Below are positions 42,228 to 47,130 of a stretch of 47,130 nucleotides of DNA, piece after piece. The notes beneath the pieces were generated by a model, which was not told where the DNA came from, ran no database searches, and saw only the letters and a program-made list of their open reading frames with translations. Source of the stretch: Citromicrobium sp. (GTDB lineage Bacteria > Pseudomonadota > Alphaproteobacteria > Sphingomonadales > Sphingomonadaceae); NCBI GenBank assembly GCA_003248395.1, contig QFNA01000001.1:1-47130 (forward strand), in the 5' to 3' direction. Every line of letters starts with the position of its first letter. Positions within the stretch are counted from its first letter, which is position 1. Made by a program: the position numbers and the translations under genes.

Positions 42228-43502
42228 TCAGAAATCGACCTGGGCGCGGATGCCGAAGGCATCGACGTCATATGAAGTCGTCCCGTCCGGCAGCGGATGA
42301 ACGGCATCGTCATATTGCAGCCGGTTATAACTGGCGATGAGGCGGGTGTAAGAGGTCGGGGTCCAGATGAGCGAAGCACCATATGCGTTCTGCTTGCCGC
42401 CCACGACGTCGGCGTCGTTGAGATCGAGGTAATCGTAGCGTGCGACTATCTGGACAGCGCCGATACCGCCGCTTCCGACCGGATTTTCCGGCTTGATGCG
42501 ATCGAATTTACCACCCTTGTATCCGCGAGAATCGCCCTTGGTCAGAAAATAACCGATTTCGCCATAGGCACCGTGAAAGGTGGTGCCAGCGACACCCTCG
42601 ATACGATCGACCGACTGGCGGAAGCCTTCGGCGACAATGTGGAAAGGGCCGGAAATGAATGCCGATTCGAGCCCGAAACCGAACTCGCGTGCGGCGTCGA
42701 TCTGGCCGGTGTTGACGAGCCGCTCGTCGGTGAGGTGGACGAAGGGTCGTTGCCGATATCTGACCGACGAGTCGTCTTCGAAATCGGTATAGTGGACGGA
42801 GGCGCCGAGGTGGAATTGCCCAGCTTCACTCTTGGGCATGTAAACGACGCGACCGTCGGCGCTCCAGTTATCGGTCGAAAGGTCATTGATGTTGTCGAGG
42901 AAAACACCGCCTTGCAGAAGAACCGCATCGGACTGGAACTGAAGCGAGGTTCCGAGCCGCCGTTCGAAACCGAACGCGTCGGTATAGGCTGCGCGCTCGA
43001 GCATCGAAATGTTGAGGCTGCTAGTGAGTTCTTCGAGCCCCTGGAAATTGTTGTGATGGCCGATCGTCGCGATGAGGCCGTCAGCCTCATAGGTCAGTAT
43101 GGCATCTGCGAGCTCGACGCTGCTGCCGGCGAAATCGGCTTCGACCTTGTACCCGAATCCACCCGGCATCTGGCCCTGAAACCCTAGCCGGGCGCGTCGA
43201 ACCTCGGCATCGAATCCGTCGGCGCGGCCGAGCGGGTCCGGCGCATCGACTGTGCCGAAATCGAATTGGAGACGGCCTCGCGGCGCGATTGTCCAGCCAT
43301 CCTCGTCCTCGGTTTCGTCTGTCGAAACTTGGGTCGCAGAAATCGCCTCGTCGTGCGGCATGGCCGCAATTTCGTGATTGGGCGCGTCATCGACCGGAGC
43401 GTGAACATTCTCGTCACCACCGGTCGTTGTGGCGTGAGCCGGGAATGCGCCAAGGAAGCTGGCACAGGTCGCGAGCAGGAGAAGCCGGTGATGAGCGGCC
43501 AT
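42228..43502 (-). CDS. Phosphate-selective porin (OprP/OprO family)
   Basis: A 424-residue outer-membrane beta-barrel. MAAHHRLLLLATCASFLGAF is a signal peptide ending in PAHA. The mature protein has barrel strands such as APRGRLQFDFGTVDAPD, RARLGFQGQMPGGFGYKVEA and ATIGHHNNFQGLEELTSSLN, and ends in Phe (QVDF), the signal for barrel insertion. This pattern fits the Porin_O_P family, which admits phosphate and polyphosphate. It lies between phoR and pstS on the same strand, with a good Pho box upstream. Confidence 0.88.
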   Translation of the reverse strand: MAAHHRLLLLATCASFLGAFPAHATTTGGDENVHAPVDDAPNHEIAAMPHDEAISATQVSTDETEDEDGWTIAPRGRLQFDFGTVDAPDPLGRADGFDAEVRRARLGFQGQMPGGFGYKVEADFAGSSVELADAILTYEADGLIATIGHHNNFQGLEELTSSLNISMLERAAYTDAFGFERRLGTSLQFQSDAVLLQGGVFLDNINDLSTDNWSADGRVVYMPKSEAGQFHLGASVHYTDFEDDSSVRYRQRPFVHLTDERLVNTGQIDAAREFGFGLESAFISGPFHIVAEGFRQSVDRIEGVAGTTFHGAYGEIGYFLTKGDSRGYKGGKFDRIKPENPVGSGGIGAVQIVARYDYLDLNDADVVGGKQNAYGASLIWTPTSYTRLIASYNRLQYDDAVHPLPDGTTSYDVDAFGIRAQVDF

Positions 43503-43543
43503 GTGACGAAAACCTTACAAGATTACGATTCGATGGCGCATCT

Positions 43544-43561
43544 ATGACCGATAAATTACAG
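43544..43561 (-). promoter_or_regulatory. Pho box upstream of the phosphate porin
   Basis: On the minus strand the sequence is CTGTAAT-TTAT-CGGTCAT, against the PhoB consensus CTGTCAT-N4-CTGTCAT: 6 of 7 matches in each half and the right 4-nt spacer. It ends 41 nt before the porin start, a good place for PhoB activation. Confidence 0.75.
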
Positions 43562-43629
43562 CTATGTGACTATTTCCAAAGCCTCGTTCGCGTACCGGGA
43601 TCGCATATTTCTGGCCTGTCCTTGCCCCG

Positions 43630-44820
43630 TCAATCCGACAAGGGCAGCGTCACCTTGACGCGGGTGCCTTCGCCGAGCTTGCTTTCGATGGCCAGGCGCC
43701 CCCGGTGTCGTTCCACGATGTGTTTGACGATAGCCAGACCGAGACCCGTTCCACCGGAGGCGCGACTTCTGCCGGGATCAGTGCGGTAAAAGCGCCTCGT
43801 CAGGTGCGGGATATGCTCGGGATCGATACCTTCGCCTCGATCGGACACGGTCAGGAGCACTTTTCTTTCGCCCTGCGGCTGAAGCCGGACAGTGACCTTT
43901 TCGTCAGGCGCGCCGTATTTGAAGCCATTGTCCACCAGATTGCGAACGAGCTGTTCGAGCTGCTGTTCGTCGCCTTCGACTTCGAATTCGCCGTGAGCCT
44001 CGATATCGAGCCGGCCACCCCGGTCCCCGGCGGCGTCGCGGGCGGCCCGATCAACCAGCTTGTCGAGCGAGAGAATCTGGTTCGGCGCATCGTGCTTTTC
44101 CGCCTCGATGCGCGACAGCGACATAAGATCGCTGACCAGATCTTGCAGGCGGCGAGCCTCACGCTGGATCGTGGCGAGAAACTTGTCGCCCATGGCGGGA
44201 TCGAGATCGTCGATGTCGTCGCGCAAGGTTTCGACGTACCCCAGGATTGCGGCAAGCGGCGTACGCAATTCATGGCTGGCATTGGCGACGAAATCGGTAT
44301 GTGCGCGGCTGATATCGGCCTCGGCCGTCTTGTTGACGAATTCGATGACCGACATGTCGTTATCGAGCAGCTTGCGATTGACCCGCCAGATATCCCTGCG
44401 CCTCGCGAGCCCGCGGACGATGGTGGCACCGTCCTCTCCGCTTTCGAGCAGATCGACAGCTTCCGGCTGGCGCAGCGCCATTTTGACGTCCTGCCCCGTG
44501 ACATGCGATCCGAGCAGGCGCCGGGCTGCGACATTGGCGATGATCACGCGCCCGCGTTCGGTAACGATCACCGGCGTTTCGGAATGCTCGACCAGTTCGC
44601 CCATCATGTCGCGCGAAATGCCGTTGTGCGTTTTCTGCTCGTCAGGCGGTGGCGGTGGAGCGCCCACAAGCCAGAGCGAACCGGCCCAGACGAGCAGCAT
44701 CAGAAGGATCGGAAGCGCGGGGAGGCCGAGTACGAGCAGTCCGACGGCGGTCGCGATTGCCAGCGCAAAGGCAGGCCAGGGGAAGCGGCTTTCCGGCATG
44801 GTGCGATTGCGCTTAGCCAC
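43630..44820 (-). CDS. phoR: Phosphate regulon sensor histidine kinase PhoR
   Basis: A 396-residue sensor kinase. Two closely spaced membrane helices (about 14-48: FALAIATAVGLLVLGLPALP and a second) are followed by a PAS-like region (ETPVIVTERGRVIIANVAAR), the His box FVANASHELRTPLAAILGYV, and the ATPase domain: NLVDNGFKYG, DRGEGID, and GGTGLGLAIVKHIVERH. It senses phosphate state through PstSCAB-PhoU and phosphorylates PhoB. The frame starts at GTG 44820; ATG at 44799 (MPESRFPWPAF) is an equally reasonable start. It lies 127 nt upstream of the porin gene. Confidence 0.93.
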   Translation of the reverse strand: MAKRNRTMPESRFPWPAFALAIATAVGLLVLGLPALPILLMLLVWAGSLWLVGAPPPPPDEQKTHNGISRDMMGELVEHSETPVIVTERGRVIIANVAARRLLGSHVTGQDVKMALRQPEAVDLLESGEDGATIVRGLARRRDIWRVNRKLLDNDMSVIEFVNKTAEADISRAHTDFVANASHELRTPLAAILGYVETLRDDIDDLDPAMGDKFLATIQREARRLQDLVSDLMSLSRIEAEKHDAPNQILSLDKLVDRAARDAAGDRGGRLDIEAHGEFEVEGDEQQLEQLVRNLVDNGFKYGAPDEKVTVRLQPQGERKVLLTVSDRGEGIDPEHIPHLTRRFYRTDPGRSRASGGTGLGLAIVKHIVERHRGRLAIESKLGEGTRVKVTLPLSD

Positions 44821-44866
44821 GTGCGCCTGGCAATTCTACCGGCAATGCGGGCTGTCACAGTTTCGC

Positions 44867-44941
44867 TGGTGACCCCTACGGGAATCGAACCCGTGTTTCA
44901 GCCGTGAGAGGGCCGCGTCCTGACCGCTAGACGAAGGGGCC
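44867..44941 (-). tRNA. tRNA-Glu (anticodon CTC)
   Basis: A 75-nt tRNA with encoded CCA. The acceptor arm GGCCCCT pairs with AGGGGTC; the anticodon stem CGGCC/GGCTG closes loop CTCTCAC (anticodon CTC); the T-arm is ACGGG-TTCGATT-CCCGT. It is the second of a tandem pair and differs from its neighbour at two bases only. Confidence 0.96.
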
Positions 44942-44981
44942 TTGCCGTTTGGAAACAAACTGGAAGCACAAACGCCACCGA

Positions 44982-45056
44982 TGGTGACCCCTACGGGAAT
45001 CGAACCCGTGTTTCAGCCGTGAAAGGGCCGCGTCCTAACCGCTAGACGAAGGGGCC
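44982..45056 (-). tRNA. tRNA-Glu (anticodon TTC)
   Basis: A 75-nt tRNA with encoded CCA and the same arms as the neighbouring tRNA-Glu; the loop is CTTTCAC (anticodon TTC). It comes first in the direction of transcription, 40 nt before the CTC copy, and reads the usual GAA codon and GAG by wobble. Confidence 0.96.
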
Positions 45057-45141
45057 AGTCCCGTTACCGGGTCGGTGGCGTGGCGGCGCACTTAAGCGGG
45101 GGCGCCAAAAGCGTCAACCCTCGAATTGGCGAAACAGCTCC

Positions 45142-46929
45142 TCAGTTGCAAAAGGCTGCATCCTCAAGATGAAGTTCGGCCTGAGGTCGGCTGCCCCAAT
45201 CGTCGATCTTGACGCGACCGGCGAGCCAGAGCTTCCTGCCGGCCTGCGCCTGAAGCAGGGTCTGGCCCATTTCGCTTTCGGCTGCGCGAAACGCGATACC
45301 CTTGAAACTCACGCCGTCGTCACCGCTCGCGATGATCCGCAGATGATCGTTACCGACGACATCGCTTTTGACGAGCTTGACCGGTCCGACGGCGACGCGC
45401 GGTCCCGGCCAGCCAACACCATATGGCCCACCGGCGTCGAGAGAATGGACGAGTTCGGGCGTCAGACCGCGCGGCGCGACTGCAATGTCGAGCAACATTT
45501 CCTGCCGTTCGGAAGCGCGCGCAACCGCCGCCTCGAGATGATCATTCATCCAGTCGGCAAAAGCTTCCAGCTTGTTTTCATCGATGGTGAGTCCTGCAGC
45601 CATTGCATGGCCGCCTCCCTTCACGAGCAATCCTTTCTCCCGCGCCCGGATAATAGCCGCGCCAAGATCCACGCCGGGAACCGAGCGTCCCGAACCCTTA
45701 CCCTGAGCGTCCTTTTCATCGAGAGCGATGACGATGGAAGGTTTGCCAGTCCGCTCCTTTATACGTCCGGCGACGATGCCGATCACTCCGGGATGCCACG
45801 CATGACCGGACACGATCTGGACTGCGCGATTATGCTGCGCTGCCAGCTGGTCCTCAGCGGCTTGTTGCACCTCGGCTTCGATCGCGCGCCGTTCCTCGTT
45901 CAGGACCGAAAGCTGCGCGGCAATGTCTCGCGCTTCATCGCCATCCTGCGTGGTCAAGAGGCGAACCCCGAGCGTCGATTCTCCGACGCGGCCACCGGCG
46001 TTGATCCGGGGACCAAGTGCGAAGCCGAGATCCGAACAGACCGGTGCCCGTTTGAGGCGGCTGGCATCGATCAGGGCGGCCATGCCCGTGTTGGCCCGTC
46101 TCGCCATGACTTTCAGACCTTGCGAGACGAACGCCCGGTTGAGCCCGTGCAGCGCCGCAACGTCGGCCACCGTGCCCAGCGCGACAAGGTCGAGCAAGGC
46201 GAAGAGGTCCGGTTCGCTCCTGCCTTTGAAAAAGCCAAGATCGCGAAGCGTGCGAACCACCGCAATCGCGAGAAGGAAAGCGACGCCGACTGCAGCGAGA
46301 TGGCCATGCGAGGCAGCGAGGTCGTTTTCGTCCAGCCGGTTCGGATTGACCAGCGCAGCAGCGCGCGGAAGTTCCGGAGCACATTTGTGGTGATCGACCA
46401 CGATCACATCGACACCGGCATCATTCGCCATCGCCAGCGCATCGTGGGCCATCGCGCCGCAGTCGACCGTCACGATAAGGCTTGAGCCGTTTTCGGCCAG
46501 TTGCACGAGCGCTTCGCCAGAAGGTCCGTACCCCTCGAGGAGGCGGTCGGGTATGTAATATTCGGCATCGAGTCCAAGATCGCGCAAGAGGCGGATAAGC
46601 AGGGCGGAACTGGTCGCCCCATCCACGTCGTAATCGCCGTAGATCGTCATTTTTTCGCCTGCGATGACGGCCTGCGCGATCCGGTCCGCGGCTGCATCCA
46701 TGTCCCTGAACTCGCTGGGATCGGGCAGGAAATCCCGCAGGGTCGGTGACAGGTGGCGGTCGAGATCGTCTGCTGCGACACCGCGGGAGAGGAGGATCTG
46801 GCGCAGGATGCCGGTTTCATCGCCGAGACTTGCGCTGCCCAGTTCCATGTTTCCGCCACGCCAGCGCCATGACTTGCCAGTTAGCGATTGGCGAACGCCG
46901 AAGACAAATGAAGCAGCACTGGTAGCCAT
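45142..46929 (-). CDS. recJ: Single-stranded-DNA-specific exonuclease RecJ
   Basis: A 595-residue DHH-family 5'-3' exonuclease that acts on single-stranded DNA in RecF-type recombination, mismatch repair and base excision repair. Catalytic motifs: YGDYDVDGATSSALLIRLLR (about residues 98-117), VTVDCGAMAHDAL, VDVIVVDHHKCAPELP (DHH) and, later, GGRVGES and KGGGHAMAAGL (DHHA1). The C-terminal OB-type domain follows. ATG at 46929 is the usual start. All metal-binding aspartates are visible. Confidence 0.96.
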   Translation of the reverse strand: MATSAASFVFGVRQSLTGKSWRWRGGNMELGSASLGDETGILRQILLSRGVAADDLDRHLSPTLRDFLPDPSEFRDMDAAADRIAQAVIAGEKMTIYGDYDVDGATSSALLIRLLRDLGLDAEYYIPDRLLEGYGPSGEALVQLAENGSSLIVTVDCGAMAHDALAMANDAGVDVIVVDHHKCAPELPRAAALVNPNRLDENDLAASHGHLAAVGVAFLLAIAVVRTLRDLGFFKGRSEPDLFALLDLVALGTVADVAALHGLNRAFVSQGLKVMARRANTGMAALIDASRLKRAPVCSDLGFALGPRINAGGRVGESTLGVRLLTTQDGDEARDIAAQLSVLNEERRAIEAEVQQAAEDQLAAQHNRAVQIVSGHAWHPGVIGIVAGRIKERTGKPSIVIALDEKDAQGKGSGRSVPGVDLGAAIIRAREKGLLVKGGGHAMAAGLTIDENKLEAFADWMNDHLEAAVARASERQEMLLDIAVAPRGLTPELVHSLDAGGPYGVGWPGPRVAVGPVKLVKSDVVGNDHLRIIASGDDGVSFKGIAFRAAESEMGQTLLQAQAGRKLWLAGRVKIDDWGSRPQAELHLEDAAFCN

Positions 46930-46978
46930 GCCACGCTTTATTCGCAGGCTGGCGGTGCGGGCAAGGTTGCAATGTTGA

Positions 46979-47130
46979 CAATCGACAGCGGCACGCGTTG
47001 CGCACGCGGCAAATGACGGCGCGGGCGGCGGTGCTGCATTGCTTTGGGCGGGGGAGGTCGAGCCAAGGCATTTGCTGGATGCCAGCGGCTATCTCTTCGT
47101 TTGTCCGGAAAATCTGGCGACGATGAGCGG
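46979..47130 (+). CDS. Flavodoxin-like protein, N-terminus unclear, truncated by window end
   Basis: The frame just before the window end encodes ARVAHAANDGAGGGAALLWA and then LLDASGYLFVCPENLATMSG, typical of flavodoxin or NADPH-dependent FMN reductase-like proteins, whose second loop has PENLA-type sequence. A stop at 46976 and no usual start codon in this frame mean the beginning is missing. An ATG at 46972 in another frame reads MLTIDSGTRCARGK and stops; its SGTR resembles the FMN phosphate loop (xSGTG), so a frame slip near 46987-47000 is likely. It would be divergent from recJ. Family call is by pattern only. Confidence 0.45.

Overview
The window looks like a chromosomal segment of an alphaproteobacterium of the Sphingomonadales, most like the Erythrobacter/Qipengyuania group. 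The evidence is gene content and order: the PEP-CTERM/exosortase set epsB-prsK-prsR-prsT, alphaproteobacterial GAAC-N7-GAAC LexA boxes, an imuA-imuB-dnaE2 mutasome, and a Pst/Pho cluster with a phosphate-selective porin. No phage, insertion sequence, CRISPR array or rRNA was seen. The species call is inference.

Layout. 1-4.9 kb: edge of a lipoprotein gene, thiE, an L,D-transpeptidase lipoprotein, an M23 peptidase with a damaged start, a small secreted protein, efp, an inositol-monophosphatase family gene and tRNA-Leu(CAA). 4.9-11.9 kb: SLC13-type transporter, exported M20 amidohydrolase, then isocitrate lyase (aceA) with a 63-residue partner, divergent from an ScfR/RamB-like regulator, and a small membrane protein. 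12-18.5 kb: PEP-CTERM regulatory and exopolysaccharide genes, with prsK broken by a frame change and an apparent internal deletion. 18.5-24.7 kb: housekeeping transporters, a DUF475/TerC-like protein and panB. 24.8-35.2 kb: a DNA-damage region. imuA-imuB has its own LexA box; a second LexA box heads a tight four-gene unit of a radical SAM protein, a DUF4130-UdgX fusion, dnaE2 and an extensin-like cell-wall protein. 35.2-44.8 kb, all on the minus strand: phoR, porin, pstSCAB, phoU, phoB and a META-like exported protein. 44.8-47.1 kb: two near-identical tRNA-Glu genes, recJ and the edge of a flavodoxin-like gene.

How the genes work together. ImuA and ImuB are accessory factors for the error-prone polymerase DnaE2. 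Here DnaE2 is translated from the same unit as a radical SAM enzyme ending in a canonical sliding-clamp motif (QLELF) and a uracil-binding UdgX. This suggests an SOS-induced lesion-processing and translesion module coupled to the replisome; the radical SAM chemistry is unknown, and this is the most interesting system in the window. The Pho cluster is a complete phosphate-starvation circuit: sensor, regulator, outer-membrane porin, binding protein, ABC importer and PhoU, with Pho-box-like sites before the porin and pstS. The aceA region is a probable self-contained glyoxylate-shunt switch.

Caveats. Three genes (M23 peptidase, prsK, terminal flavodoxin-like gene) have frame disruptions near their 5' or middle parts; real lesions and sequence or assembly errors cannot be told apart here. 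Hand counts suggest that roughly 14-34 kb is more GC-rich than the flanks.
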